A stretch of 64,000 nucleotides of DNA from CAZRAL01 sp964598005 (GCA_964598005.1 CAZRAL010000009.1:1-64000), one strand, 5' to 3'; positions 24,378 to 33,361 are shown, counted from the first letter of the stretch. Notes: generated from the sequence alone by a model not told the origin. Numbers and translations: made by a program.

Positions 24378-24456
24378 CAGGTACCGCAACTTCCCTGTGA
24401 AAAAATAGCTTTTCCGGTGAAAAGTTTTCCTCTCGGCAGGGCGTAACATTACTCGC
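24378..24456. repeat. A-family repeat, right half (copy A4)
   Basis: CAACTTCCCTGTGAAAAAAT, AGCTTTTCCGGTGAAAAG and the right end GGGCGTAACATTAC. Copies A3 and A4 flank C2, as if a C element had inserted into, or lies between, two A copies. Nothing gene-like was found in the 24000-24480 gap. Confidence 0.6.
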
Positions 24457-24483
24457 TCATGCCAATCCCGCTAAAATAGCGGT

Positions 24484-25170
24484 ATGCAGCTTTCCATTAT
24501 CATTCCCGCATTTAACGAAGAAGCAAACATCGTCGCAACACTCGCCCCCTTGCAGCCGATGCGCGCGCGCAGGGTCGAAGTTATTGTTGTAGATGGTGGC
24601 AGCACGGATCGAACCCGGGAAGCAGCCCTGGCACTGTGCGACCATGTTCTTTCCGCTCCAACAGGCCGGGCTTTGCAAATGAATTCCGGGGCAACTATTG
24701 CAAAAGGAGAGGTGTTGTTATTTCTACATGCCGATTCGCAACTGCCTGCCGATGCGGACCGATTGATAACCGAAAGCATTACTGTTTTTGGTCGTATATG
24801 GGGCCGATTTGACGTATCGATTGCGGGCCAGCATTTTTTCCTGCCCGTGGTGGCCTGGTTCATGAACTGGCGTTCGTGGCTGACGTCCATTGCAACCGGC
24901 GATCAGGGGTTATTTATGCGCACCGATATTTTTAAACGGCTGGGCGGTTTTCCATCGATTCCCTTAATGGAAGATGTGGCAATGACTACACGCTTGAAAC
25001 AGCTGGGGCCGCCCGTATGCCTTGGTGAACGCATTCTTACTTCCGGGCGGCGCTGGGAAACACATGGGGTGTGGCGCACCATTTTATTGATGTGGCGTTT
25101 ACGGCTGGCGTATTTTTTCGGCGCTGATCCGCATGCATTGCATCGCGCCTACTATGGAAAACGCTGCTAG
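24484..25170 (+). CDS. Family 2 glycosyltransferase, TIGR04283 type
   Basis: The 228-residue GT-A fold enzyme lacks the long C-terminal membrane region of most GT2 proteins. SIIIPAFNEEANIV (N-terminal), VVDGGSTDRTRE (36-47), HADSQLPADAD and GDQGLFMRTDIF with LMEDV are typical of the short family catalogued as TIGR04283 (transferase 2, rSAM/selenodomain-associated). Its 3' end overlaps the next gene, a TIGR04282-type transferase, the usual pair. The family is tied in some bacteria to arsenosugar or other small-molecule glycosylation, but the radical-SAM partner is not in the window. Acceptor unknown. Confidence 0.85.
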   Translation: MQLSIIIPAFNEEANIVATLAPLQPMRARRVEVIVVDGGSTDRTREAALALCDHVLSAPTGRALQMNSGATIAKGEVLLFLHADSQLPADADRLITESITVFGRIWGRFDVSIAGQHFFLPVVAWFMNWRSWLTSIATGDQGLFMRTDIFKRLGGFPSIPLMEDVAMTTRLKQLGPPVCLGERILTSGRRWETHGVWRTILLMWRLRLAYFFGADPHALHRAYYGKRC

Positions 25171-25789
25171 CACCTGTGTCATTGTATTTGCCAAGGCTCC
25201 GATCGAAGGGCAAGCAAAGACGCGCCTGATCCCGGCTATTGGGGCCACCGCAGCGACGCAGTTATATTGCGCTATGGTGCACAAAGCGCTAAAAACAGCC
25301 ACCCAGGCGGGATTGGGGCAGGTGATATTATGCTGTGCTCCCGATGAGCATCATGATTTTTTCGCCACATGCGCCAGAAAATATAACGTTATGCTCATGT
25401 CACAATCCGGCGGCGATCTAGGCACGCGCATGTTTGATGCCTTACATCAAGGGCTGCAGAAATATGCGTGCGCGCTGATTATCGGCACCGATTGTCCGGC
25501 GTTGTCAATGAGCGATCTGTGTGATGCAGCAGCGGCGCTAACCAGTCATGAGGTAGTGGTGGTGCCTGCAGAAGACGGCGGTTATGTGCTAATCGGCGCG
25601 GCGCGTGCCGATGCGCGCTTGTTCAATGATATTGCGTGGAGCGGGCCCCATGTTATGCGCGATACGCGGCGCAACGTGGATCTGATGGGCTGGCGTGTGA
25701 AAGAACTTCATATGCTTTGGGATGTCGATGTTCCAGCCGATCTGCAACGCCTTGCAGAAGCGGGTATTTTTGTTCCCTTATGCAAATGA
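25154..25789 (+). CDS. TIGR04282-family transferase (nucleotidyltransferase-like fold)
   Basis: 211 residues. CVIVFAKAPIEGQAKTRL carries the nucleotide-binding signature resembling NTP transferases; GDLGTRMFDALHQGL, IIGTDCPALSMSDL and VVVPAEDGGYVLIGA follow in the family order (transferase 1, rSAM/selenodomain-associated). The ATG at 25154 overlaps the upstream gene by 17 bp and is preferred to the ORF's first start seven codons earlier. Probably provides or transfers the sugar moiety together with the TIGR04283 partner; substrate not known. Confidence 0.85.
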   Translation: MENAASTCVIVFAKAPIEGQAKTRLIPAIGATAATQLYCAMVHKALKTATQAGLGQVILCCAPDEHHDFFATCARKYNVMLMSQSGGDLGTRMFDALHQGLQKYACALIIGTDCPALSMSDLCDAAAALTSHEVVVVPAEDGGYVLIGAARADARLFNDIAWSGPHVMRDTRRNVDLMGWRVKELHMLWDVDVPADLQRLAEAGIFVPLCK

Positions 25790-26520
25790 TCCAACCCCCC
25801 TTTATTTTATTTTTTCTAGTTTTATGGGGATTGCCTGTCTACGCTGAAAACATACCTCCCGAAAACATACCTCCCTTTTCCACACTGAAACCGGGGCAGG
25901 CTTTGCCGACGTTATTTCGCGTTATTACCATTCCAAAGACGAAGCTGAATTTGTTTTCGCTGGTGGAGGGTAGCGAAGCGGCCGCGACAGTATTGCAAGT
26001 CGAGTCGAATCATTCTGCTGGTAGCCTGGGTTTGCCATTTGCCATCGATCCGCATACAACGCCGATGTTGAAATGGCGCTGGAAGGTTAACCGCGTACTT
26101 GAAAAAGCTGAGATGGATCGCCGTACAGGGGATGACTTTGCGGCCCGTGTGTACGTTTTTTTCGAAGTACCGCTGGAGTCGCTTTCTTTTACCCAACGTA
26201 CCAAAATTCGCCTAGCTCGTATGGTCGCCGGGCCAGACGTTCCTACAGCCGCACTATGCTATGTGTGGGATAACCGGCACCCCGTAGGTTATACACGCTG
26301 GAGCCCCTATACTGAGCGGGTGCGTAAAATCGTGCTGCAAAGCGGCAGCGGACGTATTGGTCAATGGGTTTCGGAATCGCGCGATGTCGCGGCAGATTTC
26401 CGTTCCGCCTTTGGTGCCGAACCGCCGCGCATTAGCGGAGTCGCCATCGGCAACGACACGGATCAAACCAAAGAACGCGTCACTGCCTGGTTCAGCGAGG
26501 TCACGTTCACGGCCAAATGA
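25780..26520 (+). CDS. DUF3047 exported protein
   Basis: 246 residues with a cleavable signal peptide (LFFLVLWGLPVYAEN), so it acts outside the cytoplasm. The body matches DUF3047: PMLKWRWKVNRVLEKAEMD, GDDFAARVYVFFE, AALCYVWDNRHPVG and the C-terminal GVAIGNDTDQTKERV are the recognisable segments. A short ENIPPENIPP duplication follows the signal peptide. It overlaps the upstream transferase gene by 10 bp and the downstream flavoprotein by 4 bp, so the four genes 24484-27620 almost surely form one operon. Molecular function is unknown; the domain may bind carbohydrate. Confidence 0.85.
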   Translation: MQMIQPPFILFFLVLWGLPVYAENIPPENIPPFSTLKPGQALPTLFRVITIPKTKLNLFSLVEGSEAAATVLQVESNHSAGSLGLPFAIDPHTTPMLKWRWKVNRVLEKAEMDRRTGDDFAARVYVFFEVPLESLSFTQRTKIRLARMVAGPDVPTAALCYVWDNRHPVGYTRWSPYTERVRKIVLQSGSGRIGQWVSESRDVAADFRSAFGAEPPRISGVAIGNDTDQTKERVTAWFSEVTFTAK

Positions 26521-27620
26521 GCAAAAATTTGCTATTGCTGGGTGGTGGGCACGCGCATGTGCATGTGCTGAAATCAATTGCCAGTAAACCCATCCCTGGT
26601 ACGACAATCAGTTTGATTTCGCCATTTTCGCGCCAGGTCTATTCCGGCATGTTGCCGGGCTGGGTGGCGGGACACTATGATCTCATCGATTGTGTCATTC
26701 CTTTGATGCCGCTGGCTGAAGGGGCTGGCGCAGTCTTTCTGGAAACGGCTGCAACGAAAATTGATTTCGCCACGCAGAGGGTTATTTGTGCGAACGGGCA
26801 CGCGGTTCCATTCGATATTCTCTCGATCGATACCGGTTCGGCTGCGGCGGAGCAAGGTATTCCCGGCGCAGCCGAACACGCGATTGCCATCCGCCCTATC
26901 GAGCAATTCATCGAGGCTTACATCGAACTTAAAACTAAGATTGAAGCGCGCACCTCGTTGCGCCAGCAAACGCATATCGTATTTGTCGGGGCAGGTCTGG
27001 GCGGCTGCGAACTGGCGCTGGCCATGCATCATGCATTCAGGCAACACGATGTGGGCATTACTCTTATTTCTGCTACCGATTTTCCTCCAGAAATCGGGCC
27101 GCGCCTTAAACGCATTCTGAGCAAGCGAGGTATCGGTATCATGGCCGGGCAAGCGGTAGCGCATATCGCGTCGCACCAGTTGCATCTGCAAAGCGGCGGA
27201 ATCGTCGAGGCGGATTTTATCGTTGTAGCGACTGGCCCGGCAGCGGCTTCGTGGCCAGGCCAATCAGGCCTTCGCGTTAACGAATCGGGATTTATTCTCA
27301 CCAATGCCTACCTGCAATCGGTTTCGCATCCCAATGTCTTTGCGGCTGGCGACTGTGCAAGCATCATCGATGCCGTTTACCCCAAATCGGGCGTTTACGC
27401 TGTACGAGCTGGGCCACCGCTGGAAACCAACCTGAGAAATTTTCTGGCCAGCCATGCATTGAAACCTTATCGTCCCCAATCGCGGGCGCTTTCTTTGGTC
27501 AGTACGGGGAACCGCTACGCGCTTGCTTCCTGGGGCAATTGCACCCGGGAAGGCGCATGGGCATGGTATTGGAAGAATAAAATCGACCGGGATTTTATGC
27601 GGAAATACCAAAATTTATAA
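26517..27620 (+). CDS. FAD-dependent pyridine-nucleotide oxidoreductase, SelD N-terminal-like (TIGR03169 type)
   Basis: The 367-residue flavoprotein has two Rossmann motifs: LLLLGGGHAHVHVLK (N-terminal FAD site) and IVFVGAGLGGCELALAM (NAD(P)H site). NVFAAGDCAS is the FAD-ribityl motif. The GGGHAHVHVL start is peculiar to the domain that in some organisms is fused in front of selenide,water dikinase. Here it stands alone, without the SelD part. YSGMLPGWVAGHY and WGNCTREGAWAWYWKN are family segments. Translation is coupled to the DUF3047 gene by ATGA. Substrate unknown; a sulfide:quinone-reductase-like role is an alternative. Confidence 0.85.
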   Translation: MSKNLLLLGGGHAHVHVLKSIASKPIPGTTISLISPFSRQVYSGMLPGWVAGHYDLIDCVIPLMPLAEGAGAVFLETAATKIDFATQRVICANGHAVPFDILSIDTGSAAAEQGIPGAAEHAIAIRPIEQFIEAYIELKTKIEARTSLRQQTHIVFVGAGLGGCELALAMHHAFRQHDVGITLISATDFPPEIGPRLKRILSKRGIGIMAGQAVAHIASHQLHLQSGGIVEADFIVVATGPAAASWPGQSGLRVNESGFILTNAYLQSVSHPNVFAAGDCASIIDAVYPKSGVYAVRAGPPLETNLRNFLASHALKPYRPQSRALSLVSTGNRYALASWGNCTREGAWAWYWKNKIDRDFMRKYQNL

Positions 27621-27653
27621 GAGTTGATACAGAGAAACAAGATCTTAAAGGGC

Positions 27654-27761
27654 ATGCTAGAGATCACCATCAGCAGCATCGCCAAGAAAAACCGGGGCGT
27701 CAACGCGCTCCAGGTCGGCCGGGTGCTGGTGTACATGGATGGTTGTCAAATCGATGAATAA
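27654..27761 (+). other. Unrecognised 35-codon open fragment
   Basis: ATG at 27654 to TAA at 27761 encodes a peptide containing LEITISSIAKKNRGVNALQV and VLVYMDGC. Base composition is higher in GC than its surroundings. No family is recognised. It looks like the tail of a longer, lost gene rather than an independent one, and no ribosome site precedes it. Confidence 0.25.
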
Positions 27762-27822
27762 CTCTTTCAGATCGGCGCTTTCCTGGAGCGTCTTGGTACC
27801 TAGTCAATCATAGCGATTATTT

Positions 27823-29073
27823 ATGCAAACCCATCTTTCCGGATTTATCCAAAACACCGCTGCCGGTCAGGAAGCGGAAAGTATCCTGCGTCAATGTGTA
27901 CATTGTGGTTTTTGTTTAGCAACTTGTCCCACCTACAATTTGCTGGGCGACGAGCTCGATAGCCCGCGCGGGCGCATTTATCTGATCAAACAGATGCTCG
28001 AAGGTGCACCGGTTAGCGAAAAAACCCAGTTGCACCTGGATCGTTGTTTGAGCTGCCGGGCTTGTGAAACAAGCTGCCCTTCCGGGGTGCAATATGGGCG
28101 GCTGCTCGATATTGGCCGTGAGGTGGTTAAGCAGCGGGTGGGGCGCAAATCGGCCGCCGCATTGAAGCGCTGGATATTGCACAAGGTGTTGCTGCAACGC
28201 CGTTTATTTGCGTTACTATTGAGCAGCGCCCGACTGCTGAAAAATATACTGCCGGACACGCTGGCAAGAAAAATTCCCTCCCGGCGATTGGCCCGGCCCT
28301 GGCCCGCGGTGCGCCACCCGCGCCGCATGCTGATTCTCGATGGATGTGTGCAACCCGCGCTGGCACCAGACATCAATGTTTCGGCGGCTCATGTTCTGGA
28401 TGCATTGGGCATCTCACTCATTCTCACTGCCCAGGCCAAATGTTGCGGCGCGATTTCGCATCACCTCGACTATCAGCAGAATGGCCTGGTTTTGGCGCGA
28501 CAAAATATCGATGCCTGGTGGCCCTACATCGAACAGGGTATCGAGGCCATTGTCGTTACCGCAAGTGGTTGTGGAACCATGGTGGCCGATTATGCGCATT
28601 TGTTACGCCACGATGTTGTATATGCTGAAAAAGCGCGCGCTATATCAGCCTTGTTTCGGGATATTAGCCAGGTTATTGGCGCGGAGAAAGAAACGCTCGG
28701 CAAGCGATTGAAAGAGCAAAAAAATGTAATGCGGGACAAGATTGCATTTCACTCCCCGTGCAGCCTGCAACATGGCTTGAAAATTACTGGGGTAGTCGAA
28801 AAAATTCTGCTCGATGCAGGCTATGAACTGGTTTCGGTTTCCGACAGTCATCTCTGTTGCGGCTCGGCGGGTACGTATTCTCTATTGCAGCTCGAGCTTT
28901 CCCAGCGTTTGCTGGCCAATAAGGTAGAAGCGCTGACAGCCAATCGGCCCAGCCGGATCGTCACCGCCAATATCGGCTGCCTGACGCATATTGAAAGTGG
29001 GTTAAGTCAAAATGGCGGCCCGCCTATCCAGCACTGGATCGAATTGATCGCCAATGATTTGGCGGTTCACTAA
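27823..29073 (+). CDS. glcF: Glycolate oxidase iron-sulfur subunit (GlcF-like)
   Basis: 416 residues: two [4Fe-4S] ferredoxin motifs (Cys25, 28, 31, 35 and Cys75, 78, 81, 85), then two CCG domains (AKCCGAISHH and SHLCCGSAGTYSLLQ) that may bind a further cluster and a quinone/heterodisulfide-type site. Length and order match GlcF, which takes electrons from the GlcD/GlcE flavin subunits in glycolate oxidation. GlcD and GlcE are not nearby. The gene instead follows the flavoprotein operon by 200 bp, so it may partner with that flavoprotein. The downstream gene converges 7 bp away. Confidence 0.85.
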   Translation: MQTHLSGFIQNTAAGQEAESILRQCVHCGFCLATCPTYNLLGDELDSPRGRIYLIKQMLEGAPVSEKTQLHLDRCLSCRACETSCPSGVQYGRLLDIGREVVKQRVGRKSAAALKRWILHKVLLQRRLFALLLSSARLLKNILPDTLARKIPSRRLARPWPAVRHPRRMLILDGCVQPALAPDINVSAAHVLDALGISLILTAQAKCCGAISHHLDYQQNGLVLARQNIDAWWPYIEQGIEAIVVTASGCGTMVADYAHLLRHDVVYAEKARAISALFRDISQVIGAEKETLGKRLKEQKNVMRDKIAFHSPCSLQHGLKITGVVEKILLDAGYELVSVSDSHLCCGSAGTYSLLQLELSQRLLANKVEALTANRPSRIVTANIGCLTHIESGLSQNGGPPIQHWIELIANDLAVH

Positions 29074-29079
29074 AATCCT

Positions 29080-30732
29080 TTAATGTGTTGTTGAAAGATT
29101 GCGATATAGCCAGAATCGCTCTACATTATCGCCAGGCCGCGCGCCTTCCCAGAGCAAAGACCAGTTCGATGCGATTTCCGGCGCATTATCTTTCATGCCT
29201 TGAACCAGCAGCATATTGCAAGATACTTTTTGTGCACTTCTGGCGCGGCTGAACCGCAGATTGCCGAAGTAATCGAGCGAGATCTGTTGCGCATCGCCCA
29301 GCCCAATTTCGCCAATACATGTTGTATCCAGTGGCAGGGCAAGGCGTATGGCTGCGGCTACACTGCGATAGCTGCGCGCATGATCGATGGCAGGCAGCCA
29401 GAGCAGATTGGTCAACATCCAGACCAGCGTCATACCGGCGCTCCAGTTGACAATGGCGCGCCGGTTGGAGCGCCGCGTGCGCAACACTGCAAACAGCCAG
29501 ATCAAAGTCAATACCAGTGCCAGTGCGAATATCCATCCAGCGAAGACCGGCTCATAGCCCGGTACCTGACGGCTGACCCAGCGCGCTGCGCCGCGCGGCA
29601 AGCTGGTTTGTGCAGCCGTCCAGCCTGTCCAAAGCATGAGCGCCAGCCAGCCAAAAAAAATCAATCCAAACCAGTCGAGAAAACTGGCCAGGCTGCGCGA
29701 TACGCGATCCAGCCCTTGCGCTGCAGCCAGGCATAACGGCAGCAGCAAGATCATCGCCGACGCATCGCGAGACGGCTTTAAGCAGATGATCAGCACCAGC
29801 ATGGCGAGGAATCCGGCGAAAGGCACCGCGGTTTCGATGCGCTCACGCAATGTGCGCCGCCCTTTCCACCACACCCACGCCGCAATGGGCCACGCCGGCA
29901 GTGCGTACCAGATCAGGATGCGCAAAAAATAAAACGGTTCGAAACCTTGCGTAGGATATGCGGCTGACCAGCCCAGTGCTGCATCGAGCCACATATCATT
30001 GGGCAGATTCCGCTGGCTCAGTAACAACAGCGGCCACAAGGCAGCGGCGGCAAGGGCAATACACGTGGCGATAACCATGCCACGCACAAAAATGCGATTG
30101 TTCCATTCGCGCATCCACACGCCCGCCCACGCCATGCTGGCGATAACGATGAAGGCAGAGGCCGCCCCAAGAGCGAGGGCGTTCAGCATGGCGCCCAGAC
30201 CGATCAACATACCGCCGCGCCAGGCATCGGAACGAACCCGGGTCATGCCGAATAAGGCAATCGACATGCCAGCAAGTCCAGCCAGCTCCGGATTGATTTC
30301 ATGTGCGCGCAATAATAGTCCGAGGCAACCGATCAGTAACAGCACACAGATGCGGCCTGCACGTTCGTCAATCAGCCTTCTGGCGGTCATGGCCGTGAAT
30401 GCGAGAGTGATCGCCATATAAAAGCCGCTGGCGAGCCGTGCCCCGTCATGCAAGGGCAACGCCCAGGCGAACAGTTTGGCGAATAGTGCCGCACTCCAGT
30501 AATAGAGCGGAGGATAAGCGTGGCCTGCGAACACTGGAACCAGCCCATCGCCATCCCGCAGCATTGTGTATACGATACCGAAGGCAAGGGCTTCATCGGT
30601 TTTCCATGGGTCATGCCCAATCAAGCCCGGCACGATCCAGGCGATGCAAACAATGGCAAATAGCCATGTTTTGACCGGTGAGGCCGAGCCGTCAAAAGTG
30701 ATTGTTTGCTTGATTGTTGTTAACCGGTCCAT
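29080..30732 (-). CDS. GT39-type membrane glycosyltransferase (ArnT/PMT-like)
   Basis: A 550-residue protein with about 12 hydrophobic helices. The N-terminal motif GHDPWKTDEALAFGI, with acidic residues after the first helix, and AGHAYPPLYYWSAALF are those of polyprenyl-phosphate-sugar dependent transferases of the ArnT/PMT group. Such proteins add a sugar to lipid A, protein or other envelope acceptors on the periplasmic side. It is convergent with glcF and closes the cassette of carbohydrate-related genes. Acceptor and donor cannot be predicted. Confidence 0.8.
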   Translation of the reverse strand: MDRLTTIKQTITFDGSASPVKTWLFAIVCIAWIVPGLIGHDPWKTDEALAFGIVYTMLRDGDGLVPVFAGHAYPPLYYWSAALFAKLFAWALPLHDGARLASGFYMAITLAFTAMTARRLIDERAGRICVLLLIGCLGLLLRAHEINPELAGLAGMSIALFGMTRVRSDAWRGGMLIGLGAMLNALALGAASAFIVIASMAWAGVWMREWNNRIFVRGMVIATCIALAAAALWPLLLLSQRNLPNDMWLDAALGWSAAYPTQGFEPFYFLRILIWYALPAWPIAAWVWWKGRRTLRERIETAVPFAGFLAMLVLIICLKPSRDASAMILLLPLCLAAAQGLDRVSRSLASFLDWFGLIFFGWLALMLWTGWTAAQTSLPRGAARWVSRQVPGYEPVFAGWIFALALVLTLIWLFAVLRTRRSNRRAIVNWSAGMTLVWMLTNLLWLPAIDHARSYRSVAAAIRLALPLDTTCIGEIGLGDAQQISLDYFGNLRFSRARSAQKVSCNMLLVQGMKDNAPEIASNWSLLWEGARPGDNVERFWLYRNLSTTH

Positions 30733-30789
30733 GTGGCAAAAAAAACCGTGTGTGTGGCGCCCTGTGGGAGATGGAGAAAATTTCAGTAC

Positions 30790-30833
30790 TAGACTTCTTT
30801 CGAAACTTGCTGCGCTTGATCGAAAGAAGTCTA
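30790..30833. repeat. Perfect 14-bp inverted repeat
   Basis: TAGACTTCTTTCGA (30790-30803) and TCGAAAGAAGTCTA (30820-30833) with a 16-nt loop, between the rpmE2 terminator and the divergent GT39 gene. It may be a remnant of IS ends brought together or an operator; there is no adjoining T-run. Confidence 0.5.
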
Positions 30834-30866
30834 CTGCATCATCAGGCTCGACAAACTTTTAAAAAC

Positions 30867-30892
30867 AAAAAGGCAGCCGAAGCTGCCTTTTT
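30867..30892 (-). terminator. Intrinsic terminator of rpmE2
   Basis: On minus the sequence gives the stem GGCAGC-TTCG-GCTGCC, flanked by an A-run and a T-run: a strong UUCG-tetraloop terminator 19 bp after the rpmE2 stop. The A/T symmetry means it could also act on plus-strand transcripts. Confidence 0.9.
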
Positions 30893-30910
30893 GTTCATAT
30901 ATCAAATAAC

Positions 30911-31186
30911 TTATTTACCCGCCGCTTTGGGAGCGGAGCGCGCATAACGCTGCTTGAATTTATCGATACGACCGGCGGTATCTACAACCTTGTGCTTACC
31001 GGTAAAGAAAGGGTGCGATTCGGAAGAAATCTCGATACGAATCAGCGGATATTCCTTGCCATCGGTCCATTTTACTTTTTCACGATTTTTGACATCAATG
31101 GTTGAACGGGTCAAAAATTTGAAGTCGCAGGACGAATCAAAAAACACGACGTCGTTATACTCGGGGTGAATGCCAGATTTCATCAT
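30911..31186 (-). CDS. rpmE2: 50S ribosomal protein L31, type B
   Basis: A 91-residue ribosomal protein. SGIHPEYNDVVFFD, VKWTDGKEYPLIRIEISSESHPFFTGK (in parts) and GRIDKFKQRYA match L31 type B. It lacks the CxxC zinc ribbon of the zinc-binding L31; only Cys20 is present. This form is normally used when zinc is scarce, but here no Zur-box-like palindrome is visible upstream. The position beside rho is that of the usual housekeeping rpmE in betaproteobacteria, so it may be the only L31. The start could be either of two adjacent ATG codons. Confidence 0.95.
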   Translation of the reverse strand: MMKSGIHPEYNDVVFFDSSCDFKFLTRSTIDVKNREKVKWTDGKEYPLIRIEISSESHPFFTGKHKVVDTAGRIDKFKQRYARSAPKAAGK

Positions 31187-31287
31187 CTTTCCTTAAACCA
31201 AACAATTTAAAATTATGCAATAAATAACAAAATGGAGCAAGGTGCAATTTATGGTGTCTCAACTTATGGCGCTGCTTCAGATGTGCC

Positions 31288-32550
31288 TTAATTTCCTTTT
31301 CTCATCGAATCGAAAAACTCGGCATTATTTTTGGTTTGTTTCAGTTTATCGACCAGGAATTCGGTCGCTTCCAGTTCATCCATGCCATAAAGCAGTTTGC
31401 GCAATAACCAGACTTTTTGCAGTAAGTCGGGCTTGATAAGCAGTTCCTCACGACGTGTGCCGGAGCGATTGACGTTGATGGCTGGATACACGCGCTTCTC
31501 AGCTGCACGGCGATCCAGATGAACTTCCATGTTGCCAGTACCCTTGAATTCTTCGTAAATTACGTCATCCATACGCGAACCCGTGTCGATCAGGGCGGTA
31601 GCGATAATGGTGAGCGAGCCGCCTTCTTCGATATTACGCGCGGCGCCGAAGAAGCGTTTCGGGCGTTGCAGCGCATTGGCATCGACACCGCCAGTCAGCA
31701 CCTTGCCGGAGGCGGGCACTACCGTGTTGTAGGCGCGCGCGAGACGGGTGATCGAATCGAGCAGAATCACCACGTCCTTTTTGTGTTCGACCAGTCGCTT
31801 GGCTTTTTCAATCACCATTTCAGCCACTTGCACGTGACGTGTGGCCGGCTCATCGAAGGTGGAAGCGATGACTTCGCCTTTGACCGTGCGCTGCATTTCG
31901 GTCACCTCCTCGGGGCGCTCGTCGATCAGCAGCACGATCATGATCACATCGGGGTGATTAGCGGCAATGGCGTGCGCGATATGTTGCAGCATCACCGTTT
32001 TACCCGACTTGGGATTGGCCACCAGCAAGCCGCGTTGGCCCTTGCCGATAGGGGCGATGATGTCGATAACGCGGCCGGTGATATTTTCATCGGACTTGAT
32101 GTCGCGTTCAAGCAGGAAAGGCTTGTCCGGGAACAGCGGCGTCAGGTTTTCAAAAAGTATTTTGTTCTTGGTGTTTTCCGGCGCTTCGCCATTGACCTTG
32201 TCAACTTTGACCAGCGCAAAATAACGTTCGCCTTCCTTGGGGGTGCGTATTTCCCCTTCGATGGTATCGCCCGTATGCAGATTAAAGCGGCGAATCTGCG
32301 AGGGGCTGACATAGATATCGTCCGGCCCCGCCAGGTAGGACGTATCGGGAGAGCGCAGAAAGCCGAAACCATCCTGCAAGACTTCCAGCGTGCCATCCCC
32401 GTAGATGCTTTCGCCTTTTTTGCCTTGATGTTTCAACAAAGCGAAAATCAATTCCTGTTTGCGTAAACGGTTAGCACCCTCCAATTCAAGCTGTGCAGCC
32501 ATTTCCAACAATTCGGAAACATGTTTGAGTTTGAGTTCGGAAAGAAGCAT
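31288..32550 (-). CDS. rho: Transcription termination factor Rho
   Basis: A 420-residue hexameric RNA-dependent ATPase. The N-terminal helical domain begins MLLSELKLKHVSELLEMA. The RNA-binding CSD-like domain includes DGFGFLRSPDTSYLAGPDDIYVS (in parts). The P-loop is GLLVANPKSGKT, Walker B VVILLDSITRLARAYN, and the catalytic/Q-loop region is GGVDANALQRPKRFFGAARN. Length is standard, without the long insertions found in high-GC bacteria. trxA-rho-rpmE on one strand is a conserved betaproteobacterial order. Confidence 0.98.
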   Translation of the reverse strand: MLLSELKLKHVSELLEMAAQLELEGANRLRKQELIFALLKHQGKKGESIYGDGTLEVLQDGFGFLRSPDTSYLAGPDDIYVSPSQIRRFNLHTGDTIEGEIRTPKEGERYFALVKVDKVNGEAPENTKNKILFENLTPLFPDKPFLLERDIKSDENITGRVIDIIAPIGKGQRGLLVANPKSGKTVMLQHIAHAIAANHPDVIMIVLLIDERPEEVTEMQRTVKGEVIASTFDEPATRHVQVAEMVIEKAKRLVEHKKDVVILLDSITRLARAYNTVVPASGKVLTGGVDANALQRPKRFFGAARNIEEGGSLTIIATALIDTGSRMDDVIYEEFKGTGNMEVHLDRRAAEKRVYPAINVNRSGTRREELLIKPDLLQKVWLLRKLLYGMDELEATEFLVDKLKQTKNNAEFFDSMRKGN

Positions 32551-32718
32551 AGGGAAAAATTATCCAGGGCAAAGAAAAGCGTGGTTATTGTGAACCGGAA
32601 AATACGGTCAGGACTGAAATCCAGAACTCCCGCATGACCAATATTGTTTTATTTTTTGCGTTGCGGGAGACCTGCAGAACGTATCCGGCCAAACGGATAC
32701 AGGTGAACAATAAAGCGT

Positions 32719-33045
32719 TTAGATATTGCTGTCAATAAAGGCATTCAACTGCGATTTGGAAAGTGCACCGACTTTGGTGGCCTCCACGTTGCCATTCTTG
32801 AACAACATCAGAGTGGGAATGCCACGGATGCCAAACTTGGGCGGCGTTTCCTGATTTTCATCGATATTGAGTTTGGCGATTTTGAGCTTGCCCGAATATT
32901 CGCGCGCAACATCATCGAGAATGGGGGCGATCATCTTGCAGGGGCCGCACCATTCAGCCCAATAATCGACCAAAACAGGAACTTGCGAATGCAGGACTTC
33001 AGATTCAAAAGTAGCATCGGAAATATGGACAGTGTGTTCGCTCAC
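32719..33045 (-). CDS. trxA: Thioredoxin 1
   Basis: A 108-residue cytosolic dithiol-disulfide oxidoreductase. The active site is WCGPC (Cys33, Cys36), the cis-proline loop RGIPTLMLF and the buried Asp lies in VLVDYWA. Family length. It is 168 bp upstream of rho on the same strand; the gap contains no clear terminator, so the two may be partly co-transcribed. The ATG follows GAGGTTACC. Confidence 0.97.
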   Translation of the reverse strand: MSEHTVHISDATFESEVLHSQVPVLVDYWAEWCGPCKMIAPILDDVAREYSGKLKIAKLNIDENQETPPKFGIRGIPTLMLFKNGNVEATKVGALSKSQLNAFIDSNI

Positions 33046-33361
33046 GGTAACCTCGATTCTGGGAAAAGTGATATTAGTATTAACATGAAGAAACGAACGT
33101 TTCTAATAGGCATGGTAACGGAAAAAAAGACATTTGTGGAGAAACGTGTTGCTGCACCGCGGAAAATCAGACTGCGGTTAAATTCGTGTTCGCTATTAAT
33201 GGCAGGCCGCGAAGAGAGATCGAGAAGATATAAATCAACATTACTGTAGAACAGTGTTGCCATATGTCCATTGTATTATGAGTCCAGTACATGTTTGCTT
33301 TCCGTGCACCTTACCATTTCTATCAATGCCAATAACGTGGAATAAAAATCCGAGAGATAAA

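Noticed and set aside
27654..27761. Independent small protein gene between the flavoprotein and glcF
   Set aside because: No ribosome site and it looks like the tail of a lost gene; kept only as a low-confidence fragment.
31187..31287. Zur-controlled promoter for the zinc-free L31 gene
   Set aside because: No GTTATA-type palindrome could be found in the 101 bp upstream of rpmE2.
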